Assembly (NCBI GenBank): GCA_021737865.1
Contig: JAIPDC010000004.1
Coordinates: 1 to 44,715, forward strand
Length of the DNA stretch: 44,715 nt
Source: Rhodoferax sp.
GTDB taxonomy: Bacteria; Pseudomonadota; Gammaproteobacteria; Burkholderiales; Burkholderiaceae_C
Direction: 5' to 3'
Shown here: positions 21,454 to 30,686 of the stretch, piece after piece
Position numbering within the stretch: the first letter of the stretch is position 1
Layout of the letters: every line of letters begins with the position of its first letter
Notes under the pieces: generated by a model
The model's input: the letters and a program-made list of their open reading frames with translations, nothing else
Database searches by the model: none
What the model was told of the DNA's origin: nothing
Translations under genes and position numbers: made by a program

Positions 21454-22941
21454 ATGAAACCCGCAATTCCCCACCTGACACTCAGCCTGATCGGCATCGC
21501 CGTGGCCACGCTTACAGCCTGCGGCGGCGGTGGCGGCGGAAGCACAAGCACAAGCACAAGCTCCAGCACGGTTGGCAACACTGGCACAACAGCGGTCGCA
21601 ATGACGGCCGTTACTGTCACTGTTATGGACGGGTTGATCCGAAACGCCCGGGTCTGTGTGGACAGCAACGTCAATGGCGTGTGCGATGCCGGCGAAACAC
21701 AGGGCTATACCGACGCCAGCGGCAAAGTGACACTTGAAGTACCCACGGCCAACCTGAATTCGGCACGCCTGATCGCGATGGTTGGAACCGATGCCACCGA
21801 CGCGGACACCGGGGGCGTGAAAACCGCCTACACCATGACCACACCGGCTGGAAAACTCAGCGTCATCAGCCCGTTGACCACCATGGTGCAGGCGAAAATG
21901 GAGAAAGACAATGTCAGCCTCCAGGCGGCAGAAAGCTATGTCCAGTCGCAAACCGGGCTCAGCATCTCCATGTTCGACGACTTCGTTGCCAAGCGCTCCA
22001 GCAGCACCGAGCACAAGAAAGCCGGAGACGTCGCGCGCCTGCTGGTACTCAGCACCCAAAAATCCAAGGAGACCCACACCGATGAAGCCAATAGTGCCTG
22101 TATCGCTGGCAAGTCGGACTCTGAGGCGGAGCACATTAAGGAAACCCACATCTACGAAGGATTGGTTAGCACCCTTTCCGACGTCCGCAGGACATCAGAC
22201 GAGTCGGAGCGTGACCACAACGACAACGACGACGAGGATCATGATGACAGAGTTCGCCAGGCTGCAGGTGTAGTCCCCATCTGCGGAACGACCACAACGA
22301 TTCCGACGCCGACATCCACTGCATCGGCAATTTCCGGAAAAACGCTTTACGCAGCAAGCTGCTCCTCTTGCCACGGCGCGAACCCTTCGCAGAACATCAG
22401 CAGCATCCTCAAGGGCGCCAACAATCCTTCCAAAATACTGAGCGCGATCAGCGGCAACAAGGGCGGCATGGGCTATTTGTCGGCAACCATTGCCACGCAG
22501 CAAGCCACCGACATCAGCGCCTACCTGGCCAACCCAACCGTGGCATCGAGCACGCCAACCCCAACTCCAACTCCAACTCCAACTCCAACTCCAACTCCAA
22601 CTCCAACTCCAACTCCAACTCCAACTCCAACTCCAACTCCAACTCCAACTCCAACTCCAACTCCAACTCCAACGCCAACGCCAACGCCAACGCCAACGCC
22701 AACACCGACTCCAACGGCGTCTGCTGCCAATGGCAAAGCGATCTACGCAGCCAGTTGTTCAGGTTGCCACGGCGCCAATGCAGCACTGGGAGGCAACAAT
22801 ATTCTTAATGGGGCCAACAACGCAACACTGATCACGAGTGCGATCAACGGTAATGTTGGTGGAATGGGCTTTCTATCGGCAACCATCACTGCCACGAAGG
22901 CAGCCGACCTCGCGGCCTTCCTGGCAACGCCGGGAATCTAA
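21454..22941 (+). CDS. Lipoprotein with two c-type cytochrome domains separated by a Pro-Thr repeat linker
   Basis: Lipobox LTACGGGGGG; CSSCH and CSGCH haem motifs in duplicated domains; (PT)n linker between them. Met at 21454 fits a GGAG upstream. Confidence 0.88.
   Translation: MKPAIPHLTLSLIGIAVATLTACGGGGGGSTSTSTSSSTVGNTGTTAVAMTAVTVTVMDGLIRNARVCVDSNVNGVCDAGETQGYTDASGKVTLEVPTANLNSARLIAMVGTDATDADTGGVKTAYTMTTPAGKLSVISPLTTMVQAKMEKDNVSLQAAESYVQSQTGLSISMFDDFVAKRSSSTEHKKAGDVARLLVLSTQKSKETHTDEANSACIAGKSDSEAEHIKETHIYEGLVSTLSDVRRTSDESERDHNDNDDEDHDDRVRQAAGVVPICGTTTTIPTPTSTASAISGKTLYAASCSSCHGANPSQNISSILKGANNPSKILSAISGNKGGMGYLSATIATQQATDISAYLANPTVASSTPTPTPTPTPTPTPTPTPTPTPTPTPTPTPTPTPTPTPTPTPTPTPTPTPTPTPTASAANGKAIYAASCSGCHGANAALGGNNILNGANNATLITSAINGNVGGMGFLSATITATKAADLAAFLATPGI
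22555..22716 (+). repeat. Hexanucleotide tandem repeat (CCAACT/CCAACG)n, 27 units
   Basis: 18 uninterrupted CCAACT units at 22561-22668, then mainly CCAACG variants; encodes (PT)n in frame. Confidence 0.98.
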
Positions 22942-22968
22942 AAGCAAAAACCGGGTCCCGCGCCGGCG

Positions 22969-24063
22969 TCATGCCTGCGCGGCAATGGGCACCAGCGTTC
23001 GCTGCACATCCCCGCACTGCGCCCGGTTGCGCAGTGCATGCTCCATGACCACCAGAGCCAGCATGGCCTCGGCAATGGGTGTAGCGCGAATGCCCACGCA
23101 GGGGTCGTGGCGACCCTTGGTTACCACCTGCGTCGGGTTGCCCGCCACATCAATCGAGTCACGCGGCGACAGGATGGAACTGGTGGGCTTGATGGCAATG
23201 CTGACCTCCAGGTCCTGCCCGGTGCTGATGCCGCCCAAAACGCCACCCGCGTTATTGCTGGCAAATCCTTCCGGCAGGAGCGAGTCACCATGCGTGGTGC
23301 CACGTTGCGCCACGCTGGCAAAACCGGCACCAATCTCCACGCCCTTGACTGCATTGATGCCCATCATGGCGTAGGCAATGTCAGAGTCCATCTTGTCAAA
23401 CAGCGGCTCACCCAGCCCCACGGGCACGCGCGAAGCACTGACCCGGATGCGCGCACCGCAGGAGTCGCCCGCCTTGCGCAGCGTGTCCATGTAATCCTCC
23501 AAAGCCTGCACATTGGCTACCGGCGCAAAAAAAGCATTGCTCGATACGTGATCCCACGACTCAAATGCAATCGGCATTTCGCCAATTTGCGTCATGCAAC
23601 CGCGAAAGGTGGTGCCGTATTGCTCCATCAGCCATTTCTTGGCCACTGCGCCAGCCGCCACCATCGGGGCGGTCAAGCGCGCACTGGAGCGCCCACCACC
23701 ACGCGGGTCGCGAATGCCGTATTTCTGGAAATAGGCGTAATCCGCATGGCCGGGGCGAAAAGTCTCCAGAATGTTGCCGTAGTCTTTGCTGCGCTGGTCG
23801 GTGTTCTCGATCAGGAGCGCAATCGGTGTGCCGGTGGTCTTGCCCTGGTACACGCCGCTGAGGATCTTGACCGCATCCGGCTCGTTTCGCTGCGTCACGA
23901 AGCGGCTGGTGCCGGGGCGGCGACGGTCCAGGTCACCCTGGATGTCAGCCTCGCAGAGGTCCATGCCGGGCGGGCAGCCGTCAATCACGCAGCCAATGGC
24001 CGGGCCGTGGGATTCACCAAAGTTGGTGACTGCGAAGAGATGTCCAAATGTATTACCGCTCAT
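22969..24063 (-). CDS. aroC: Chorismate synthase
   Basis: [63 protein letters not shown]. Confidence 0.98.
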   Translation of the reverse strand: MSGNTFGHLFAVTNFGESHGPAIGCVIDGCPPGMDLCEADIQGDLDRRRPGTSRFVTQRNEPDAVKILSGVYQGKTTGTPIALLIENTDQRSKDYGNILETFRPGHADYAYFQKYGIRDPRGGGRSSARLTAPMVAAGAVAKKWLMEQYGTTFRGCMTQIGEMPIAFESWDHVSSNAFFAPVANVQALEDYMDTLRKAGDSCGARIRVSASRVPVGLGEPLFDKMDSDIAYAMMGINAVKGVEIGAGFASVAQRGTTHGDSLLPEGFASNNAGGVLGGISTGQDLEVSIAIKPTSSILSPRDSIDVAGNPTQVVTKGRHDPCVGIRATPIAEAMLALVVMEHALRNRAQCGDVQRTLVPIAAQA

Positions 24064-24088
24064 GCGGCAGGATTATCCCTGAGATAGC

Positions 24089-24547
24089 TCAACCCGGCTT
24101 AGCCTCGCCCTGCGCCTCGGGCCAATCGTGGATGTAGGCCTTGAGCATCTTGTTCTCAAAATTCTGGCTGTCCACCACGGCACGGGCCACGTCGTAGAAG
24201 CTGATAACCCCCATCAGCATCCTGTGGTCCATCACCGGCATGTAGCGGGCGTGGCGGTCGAGCATCATGCGCCGGACCTCGTCCATGTCGGTCTCCATGG
24301 TGCAGGTCAGGGGGTGGTCATCCATAGCGGTGCGCACCAGGGTCTTGCCGATAGTGCCGCCACTTTTCACCAAAGTCTGAATCACCTCGCGAAAGGTGAG
24401 CATGCCCACCAGCTCGCCGTGTTCCATGACAACCAGCGAGCCAATGTCCCGCTCGGACATCAGGTCCAACGCCCGTGCCAGAGGCTCGTCCGGTGAGGCC
24501 GTGTAAAGCGTGCCGCCTTTGGCGCGCAGAATGTCGCTGACTTTCAT
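24089..24547 (-). CDS. CBS-domain protein
   Basis: MKVSDILRAKGGTLYTASPDEPLARALDLMSERDIGSLVVMEHGELVGMLTFREV; tandem CBS pair. Confidence 0.92.
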   Translation of the reverse strand: MKVSDILRAKGGTLYTASPDEPLARALDLMSERDIGSLVVMEHGELVGMLTFREVIQTLVKSGGTIGKTLVRTAMDDHPLTCTMETDMDEVRRMMLDRHARYMPVMDHRMLMGVISFYDVARAVVDSQNFENKMLKAYIHDWPEAQGEAKPG

Positions 24548-24637
24548 GGTGTTTCCCCGTGGCGCATGGATAAAAATGTTGCCCAAATATAGCCCACAAT
24601 CAGCAGGATTCCTGACACCATTCTTTGTGGAGAATTT

Positions 24638-25948
24638 ATGCCCGGCTACGCTGACCCCGGTTTTGACACCCTGGCCCTGCACGCAGGGGCCTCGCCCGAC
24701 CCCACCACGGGGGCGCGGGCGGTGCCGATCCACCTCACGACCTCATTTGTGTTCGAGTCCAGCGAGCATGCACAGTCGCTGTTCAATCTGGAGCGTGCCG
24801 GCCATGTCTACAGCCGCATCAGCAACCCGACCAATGCCGTTCTGGAGCAGCGCGTGGCAGCACTCGAAGGTGGCATTGGTGCCATCACCACCGCCAGCGG
24901 GCAGGCCGCCCTGCACCTGAGCGTGGCCACGCTGATGGGCGCCGGCTCGCACATTGTGGCGAGCACGGCGCTGTATGGCGGCTCGCAAAATCTGCTGCAC
25001 TACACCATGCGCCGCTTTGGCATTGAGACCACCTTCGTCAAACCCGGTGACATGGACGCCTGGCGCGCCGCCATCAGGCCCAACACCAAGCTGCTATTTG
25101 GCGAGACCGTTGGCAACCCGGGGCTGGACGTGCTGGACATTCCCACCGTCTCAACAATAGCCCATGACGCCGGTGTGCCGCTGCTGGTGGACTCCACCCT
25201 CACCTCGCCCTGGCTGATGAAGCCGCTGGAGCTGGGTGCCGATCTGGTCTACCACTCGGCCACCAAGTTTCTGTCAGGCCACGGCACGGTGGTGGGCGGC
25301 ATTGTGGTCGATGGTGGCAGTTTTGACTGGGCCAAAGCGTTTGAGACAACAGGCCGGTTTGAAGAGCTGGCCGCGCCTTACGAGGGCTTTCACAACATGA
25401 ATTTCAGCGAGGAAAGCACGGTAGGCGCTTTCCTGCTGCGCGCCCGGCGTGAAGGCCTGCGCGACTTTGGTGCCTGCATGAGCCCGCACACCGCCTGGCT
25501 GATCCTGCAGGGCGTGGAAACACTGGGTCTGCGCATGGCGCGTCACATGGGCAACACAGAAAAAGTGGTGCAATTTCTAGCCAGCCAGCCGCTAGTGGAG
25601 CGCGTGGGCCACCCGATGCTGGAGAGTCACAGCAGTCACGCCTTGGCGAAGAAGCTGTTACCACGCGGGGCTGGATCGGTGTTCAGCTTTGACCTGAAGG
25701 GCTCGCGCCGGCAGGGCCAGGTGTTTGTGGAATCGCTCAAGGTGTTCAGCCACCTGGCCAATGTGGGCGACTGCCGCAGTCTTGTCATTCACCCGGCCAG
25801 CACGACCCACTTTCGCATGACCGATGAGGCGCTGGCCGGTGCCGGCATCACCCAGGGCACGATCCGCCTGAGCATCGGCCTGGAAGACCCTGACGACCTG
25901 ATTGACGACCTCAAACGCGCATTGAAAGCGGCGGAGAAGGCAGCATGA
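24638..25948 (+). CDS. PLP-dependent O-acetyl/O-succinylhomoserine sulfhydrylase-type enzyme
   Basis: DTLALHAGASPDPTTGARAVPIHLTTSFVFES; YSRISNPTNAVLEQRVAALEGG; HSATKFLSGHGTVVGG. Confidence 0.92.
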   Translation: MPGYADPGFDTLALHAGASPDPTTGARAVPIHLTTSFVFESSEHAQSLFNLERAGHVYSRISNPTNAVLEQRVAALEGGIGAITTASGQAALHLSVATLMGAGSHIVASTALYGGSQNLLHYTMRRFGIETTFVKPGDMDAWRAAIRPNTKLLFGETVGNPGLDVLDIPTVSTIAHDAGVPLLVDSTLTSPWLMKPLELGADLVYHSATKFLSGHGTVVGGIVVDGGSFDWAKAFETTGRFEELAAPYEGFHNMNFSEESTVGAFLLRARREGLRDFGACMSPHTAWLILQGVETLGLRMARHMGNTEKVVQFLASQPLVERVGHPMLESHSSHALAKKLLPRGAGSVFSFDLKGSRRQGQVFVESLKVFSHLANVGDCRSLVIHPASTTHFRMTDEALAGAGITQGTIRLSIGLEDPDDLIDDLKRALKAAEKAA

Positions 25949-26763
25949 AATACACCGTTAACAACGCCCAAGCCTACTGCTACACCGGCGGCAAGCCCTT
26001 TGATGCCGCCAAGCCCACGGTCGTATTTATCCACGGCGTACTCAACGACCACAGCGTCTGGATTCTGCAAAGCCGATACCTGGCCAACCACGGCTACAAC
26101 GTGCTGGCAGTGGATCTGCCAGGACACTGCCGCAGCGCAGGCGAGGCCCCGTCCACCGTGGAAGAGGCGGCCGACTTCGTTGCCGCGTTGCTGGATGTAG
26201 CCGGTGTGGACAAAGCCGCGCTGGTAGGCCACAGCTGGGGCTCGCTGATTGCCCTGGAAGCCGCATCCCGACTGAAAGAACGCGTGACGCATCTGGTACT
26301 GGTGGGTACGGCGTACCCGATGAAAGTGTCGCCCATCCTCATCGAAACTTCGCTGAACGACCCGATGAAGGCACTGAACATGATCAACGTTTTCTCGCGC
26401 AGCACACTGGCAGCACCGCCCTCTGCCCTGGGGCCGGGTACCTGGGTGTTTGGGGCGAGCATGGCGCTGGGCAAGCGCGTGCTGGCCAGCAACCCATCGG
26501 TCAACGTCTTCCACCGTGGCTTCGTCGCCTGCGACCGCTACGCCAATGGCGAGCAGGCCATCAGCGCCATCACCTGCCCGGTGCTGTTTGTGCTGGGCGT
26601 GCAGGACCAGATGACCCAGCCCCGCGCCGCCCAACCCCTGATTGCCCAGGCCCGGGCCACCGGAAAAACCGCGAAAGTGGTCAGCCTGCCCGTGGGCCAC
26701 CACCAGATGACCGAGACCCCCGACGAAACCCTGTTCGCCATCCGCGACTTTTTAAAAAGTTGA
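25945..26763 (+). CDS. Alpha/beta hydrolase
   Basis: TVVFIHGVLNDHSVW; AALVGHSWGSLIALEAA; 4-nt overlap with the upstream gene. Confidence 0.9.
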   Translation: MKYTVNNAQAYCYTGGKPFDAAKPTVVFIHGVLNDHSVWILQSRYLANHGYNVLAVDLPGHCRSAGEAPSTVEEAADFVAALLDVAGVDKAALVGHSWGSLIALEAASRLKERVTHLVLVGTAYPMKVSPILIETSLNDPMKALNMINVFSRSTLAAPPSALGPGTWVFGASMALGKRVLASNPSVNVFHRGFVACDRYANGEQAISAITCPVLFVLGVQDQMTQPRAAQPLIAQARATGKTAKVVSLPVGHHQMTETPDETLFAIRDFLKS

Positions 26764-26769
26764 TCCACC

Positions 26770-27741
26770 ATGCGCCCAACATCCCTTGTCTCCGCCCTCA
26801 TTGCAGCCGCCCTGCTGGCCGCCAGCACCCTGGTGTCTGCCGCATTCCCCGACAAACCGGTCAAAGTCATCATCGGATTCCCCGCCGGCGGCCCGCTGGA
26901 TCAACACGCACGCCTCATCACCGACAAACTGCAGGCCGTGCTGGGCCAACCGGTGCTGATCGACTACAAATCCGGCGCAGGCGGCACGGTGGGTGCGCAA
27001 GAGGTGATGAAAGCCCCTGCGGACGGCTACACCCTCATGCTGGCCAACACCGGCGTCATGGTCATCAACCCCGCCATCTACGGCAAGCTGCCCTACGCCA
27101 CACTGCGCGATTTCACGCCCATTGCGCGCACAGCCATGCAGCCCCTGGCCCTGCTGGTCAACCCCAAGGTCCCTGCCAATACCCTGAAAGAGTTTGTCGA
27201 CTACGCCCGCGCCCGCCCTGGTCAAGTGAACTACGGCTCAGCCGGTAACGGCGGCATCAGCCACCTGGTGCCCGAGATGTTCAAGACCGCCACCGGCCTG
27301 TTCATGGTCCATATTCCCTACCGCGGCAGTGCCCCTGCGTTTACCGACCTGATGGGCGGCCAGGTGCAGTTCATGGCCGAGTCGATCCCACAGGCTGCCA
27401 GCTACCACAAGCAGGGCAAGGTGCGCGCACTGGCCGTGACCAGCCGCGAGCGCAACCCCGCCCTGCCCGATGTGCCCACCGTCATGGAGACCGGCATCAA
27501 AAACTTTGAGGTGGTCGGCTTCTATGGCTTTCTAGCCCCGGCCGGCACCCCCAAGGACGTAGTCGCCAAACTCAGCGATGCCTTCAAACAAGTGCTGGCC
27601 ATGCCAGAAGTGCGCAACCGCATGATCACCCAGGGGGCCGACCCGGCGTTTCTGGGTGCCGACGAGTTCGCCAAATACCTGGCCGCCGAAATGCCGCGCT
27701 GGGCCGATGCAGTTGGCAAGTCCGGGGCGAAACTCGATTAG
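26770..27741 (+). CDS. Bug-type tripartite tricarboxylate transporter substrate-binding protein
   Basis: FPDKPVKVIIGFPAGGPLDQHARLITDKLQAVLGQPVLIDYKSGAGGTVGAQEVMKAPADGYT. Confidence 0.93.
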   Translation: MRPTSLVSALIAAALLAASTLVSAAFPDKPVKVIIGFPAGGPLDQHARLITDKLQAVLGQPVLIDYKSGAGGTVGAQEVMKAPADGYTLMLANTGVMVINPAIYGKLPYATLRDFTPIARTAMQPLALLVNPKVPANTLKEFVDYARARPGQVNYGSAGNGGISHLVPEMFKTATGLFMVHIPYRGSAPAFTDLMGGQVQFMAESIPQAASYHKQGKVRALAVTSRERNPALPDVPTVMETGIKNFEVVGFYGFLAPAGTPKDVVAKLSDAFKQVLAMPEVRNRMITQGADPAFLGADEFAKYLAAEMPRWADAVGKSGAKLD

Positions 27742-27750
27742 CCCATCGGC

Positions 27751-27805
27751 GCTATTTTTTTGATAGCACCTCACGCAGTGTTATCAGGGGCTAGCGGCCG
27801 ATTTG
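27751..27805 (+). repeat. 55-bp interspersed repeat, copy 4 (3' end of the DUF4143 ATPase gene)
   Basis: GCTATTTTTTTGATAGCACCTCACGCAGTGTTATCAGGGGCTAGCGGCCGATTTG. Confidence 0.85.
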
Positions 27806-28998
27806 CCCGGCAACCAGTCAATGGCCTCGGCAAAACCCCGGCGTGCAACGCCACTTGCCAATGGGTCGACCCCCTGCCCTTGATCAATGATGGTTGCACT
27901 GACGGCACCGGTGTCATCCATGATGGCGCGCAGGCCACGGGCAAGGTAAGGGGACGTGGCACGGGCGGTTTTGACCTCCACTGCGTGCAGGGCGCCGCCG
28001 CGCTCCAACAGCATGTCCACCTCGGCCCCACCCGCCGTGCGCCAGAAGTGCGCGACACCGTGCGGATACGCCACAGCCTCACGGCGCAACAGGTCCTCCA
28101 TCACAAAGGTTTCCCAACTGGCGCCCCGAATCGGATGGCTATCCAGAACCTCCAGCGCGTCAATATTCAGCAGGTGATGAAGCAGACCGGTGTCGCGCAG
28201 GTACAGCTTGGGCGCCTTCACGAGGCGCTTACCGACGTTGCGGAAGTACGGCGGCAGGCGCCGCAGCAGAAAGCTTTGCTCCAGAATGTCCACGTAGCGC
28301 GCAATCGTTGGCTGTGACAGACCCAAAGCGGCGGCAAACTGGCTGAGGTTGGCCAACCCTCCCTGTGCGTGCGCCAGCATGGTGAGCAGTTTGCGCATCA
28401 CAATCGGGTCGGCGCTCACCCCAAGCGCGGGCAAGTCGCGTTCCACATAGGTGCGCAGGTAGGCCTCCCACCAATCCCGAAAGTTTCCACCACGCGCCGC
28501 CGCGCCCACTGCATCGGGAAAGCCACCGCTGAGCCATAGCTGCCGATAGTCCTTGATCGGGGCTTCGCCGGTGACCGCTTCCTGCACGGTCAGCGCGGAG
28601 AGTTCGAGAATGCCGACCCGCCCGGCCAGACTCTCGGACACCTGGCGCACCAGCGTCGGCTGGGCAGACCCCAAAATCACGAAGCGCCCCATGCGCTGGC
28701 GGTCGGCATCGATCGCACCGCGCAGCGCGTCAAACAAGGTGGGCAGGCGCTGCGCCTCATCAAGAATCAGCCCCGCGCTGCTGGTGCGAGCATCCAGCTG
28801 AAAGCGCGGATCTTCGGCGAACAAGGCGTGCGTGGCCGAATCTTCAAGGTCGAGGTAGGTGAAGCCAGCGAAGCTTTGGCGGGCCAGCGTCGTCTTGCCG
28901 ACCTGGCGCGCACCGAGTATGAGTACCGCTGGAAACTGTTGCGCGAGGTGCAGGAGGCGGTCAGAGCATAGGCGGGTGTACATATCACGCAAATTCAA
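27784..28998 (-). CDS. AAA ATPase with DUF4143 domain
   Basis: Walker A LILGARQVGKTTLARQ; LDLEDSATHALF; GLILDEAQRLPTLFDALR; C-terminal DUF4143-type VDMLLERGGALHAVEVKTA. Confidence 0.92.
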   Translation of the reverse strand: MNLRDMYTRLCSDRLLHLAQQFPAVLILGARQVGKTTLARQSFAGFTYLDLEDSATHALFAEDPRFQLDARTSSAGLILDEAQRLPTLFDALRGAIDADRQRMGRFVILGSAQPTLVRQVSESLAGRVGILELSALTVQEAVTGEAPIKDYRQLWLSGGFPDAVGAAARGGNFRDWWEAYLRTYVERDLPALGVSADPIVMRKLLTMLAHAQGGLANLSQFAAALGLSQPTIARYVDILEQSFLLRRLPPYFRNVGKRLVKAPKLYLRDTGLLHHLLNIDALEVLDSHPIRGASWETFVMEDLLRREAVAYPHGVAHFWRTAGGAEVDMLLERGGALHAVEVKTARATSPYLARGLRAIMDDTGAVSATIIDQGQGVDPLASGVARRGFAEAIDWLPGKSAASP

Positions 28999-29036
28999 AC
29001 TAATAATTTAATTTTACACGATATCCAACACCAACC

Positions 29037-29091
29037 GATGCAAAATTCATAGCACCTCACGCAGTGTTATAGAGGGCCAGCGGCCAATTTG
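29037..29091 (+). repeat. 55-bp interspersed repeat, copy 5 (3' end of yihY-like gene)
   Basis: Shares the exact 22-mer ATAGCACCTCACGCAGTGTTAT with copy 4 and AGCGGCC.ATTTG after it. Confidence 0.85.
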
Positions 29092-30264
29092 CCATATTTT
29101 TTCGGTCTGCTCGGTGCGCTCCACCAGCCAGGCGCTCAGCAACGGTTCCAGCAATGTCACGTCCGGGTCGACCAGCAACACGTAGCGGGCCTCGGAGCCG
29201 GGTTGCAGCACCTCATTCAAGCGGCCTATCCAGTCAAAGGACGTCAGCGTCTGCAACAGTGGCTCCAGACGCAACGGGTCCACATGCAAAGCGTGGCAGA
29301 GCTGGTCCAGGGTCAGGCCCTTGACGCCACCGGCGCGTGCGCGTTCGAGTTGCTGCACCGCCTCCAGTGAAATTTGAAAGCGCCAGCCATGCGGCAGGCG
29401 GCGCAGCGTGCCACCGGCCAGCAGGCTTGGCAGGTAGGCTGTGAGCGCGGCACCCAGCAACACGATCACCCATGCGACGTAGATCCAGATCAACAAAATC
29501 GGCAGCGTGGCAAATGCCCCGTAGACCACAGAATAAGTCGGAACGCTGCTCACATACAGGGCCAGCCCCTTCTTGGCCAGTTCAATGCCGCCCGATACGA
29601 ACAAGCCGCCAATCCAGGCGTGGCCCCAGCGCACATGGGTGTTGGGCACGTAGCGAAACAGGGCCGCCATACCCGCCCCCATCAGCGCAAATTGCAGCAC
29701 CTCCAGCAGCAGGGACACGCCGCCCGGCATGGCGCCCACCACGCCCTTGGAAAAAGAGATGGCATATGACGTCATGCTCAGACTCACGGCCAGCAGCACC
29801 GGCCCCAGCGTGATGGCGGCCCAATAGATCATCACCCGCTGCGCGAAAGGCCGCGAGGTGCGCACCCGCCAGATGTTATTCAATGTGCGGTCAATGGTGA
29901 ACACCAGCGCCAGCGCCGTACCCAACAGCACCGCCAGCCCGACAGCGCCGAGCTTGCTGGCCTTGCCCGCAAACTGGTTCAAATAGCCCAGCACCTGGCG
30001 TGCAATGTTGTCAGGCACCAGACTCTCGATCAGCCACTTTTGGAGCACATCCTGAAACTTCGCAAACATGGGGAAAGCCGTGAACACGGCCAACGCCACG
30101 GTGATGAAGGGAACCAGCGCGATGGTGGTCGTAAAAGTCAGGCTGCTGGCAGTCAAGCCCAGGCGATCCTCCCGGAAACGCTCCCGCAAGGTACGAATGG
30201 CGTGGATCCAGGGCACATGGGTGATTTCACTGATCCAGCCCCTCAGACGTTCAAGATTTTGCAT
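29047..30264 (-). CDS. YihY/BrkB family inner membrane protein
   Basis: RFREDRLGLTASSLTFTTTIALVPFITVALAVF; multiple TM segments. Met at 30264 preferred. Confidence 0.9.
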   Translation of the reverse strand: MQNLERLRGWISEITHVPWIHAIRTLRERFREDRLGLTASSLTFTTTIALVPFITVALAVFTAFPMFAKFQDVLQKWLIESLVPDNIARQVLGYLNQFAGKASKLGAVGLAVLLGTALALVFTIDRTLNNIWRVRTSRPFAQRVMIYWAAITLGPVLLAVSLSMTSYAISFSKGVVGAMPGGVSLLLEVLQFALMGAGMAALFRYVPNTHVRWGHAWIGGLFVSGGIELAKKGLALYVSSVPTYSVVYGAFATLPILLIWIYVAWVIVLLGAALTAYLPSLLAGGTLRRLPHGWRFQISLEAVQQLERARAGGVKGLTLDQLCHALHVDPLRLEPLLQTLTSFDWIGRLNEVLQPGSEARYVLLVDPDVTLLEPLLSAWLVERTEQTEKIWQIGRWPSITLREVL

Positions 30265-30284
30265 CCCGCTATGATGCCACCGAC

Positions 30285-30686
30285 ATGAACACCCCATCCC
30301 CTTACGTCAACTCCACGCGCTGGCTCGCCGTGGGCAGTGTGCTGTCACTGATTGCCCTGTCCCTGGCCTGGGAACTCTATCTGGCACCGCTGCGCCCGGG
30401 CGGCTCTTGGCTGGTGCTCAAGGCCCTGCCACTGTGCATTCCGCTGGCGGGCCTGCTGAAGAACCGCATGTACACCTACCGCTGGGTCAGCCTGGTGGTG
30501 TGGCTGTATTTCATTGAAGGCGTTGTGCGCGGATGGAGCGACAAGCCCCCCGGCAACTACCTTGCCATGGCAGAGATTGCGCTGTGCCTGACCCTGTTTG
30601 TGGCCTGCACGGCCCATGTGCGCCTGCGCCTGGCACACCCGCACGAACCCGACGCCCCGCAAGCCATCCCACAGGTAGCACCATGA
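30285..30686 (+). CDS. DUF2069 membrane protein
   Basis: Small 4-TM protein, GLLKNRMYTYRWVSLVVWLYFIEGVVRGWSD. Confidence 0.85.
   Translation: MNTPSPYVNSTRWLAVGSVLSLIALSLAWELYLAPLRPGGSWLVLKALPLCIPLAGLLKNRMYTYRWVSLVVWLYFIEGVVRGWSDKPPGNYLAMAEIALCLTLFVACTAHVRLRLAHPHEPDAPQAIPQVAP

Noticed and set aside
22368-22831. QLQLQL.../NSNSNS... and VGVGVG... ORFs over the hexamer repeat
   Set aside because: Alternate-frame translations of the CCAACT repeat; the PT frame belongs to the cytochrome lipoprotein with signal and haem motifs.
25140-25200. ATAGCCCATGACGC in the metY-like gene as another 55-bp repeat copy
   Set aside because: Only the ATAGC-N6-CGC part fits; the flanks do not match and the protein sequence there is the normal family sequence.
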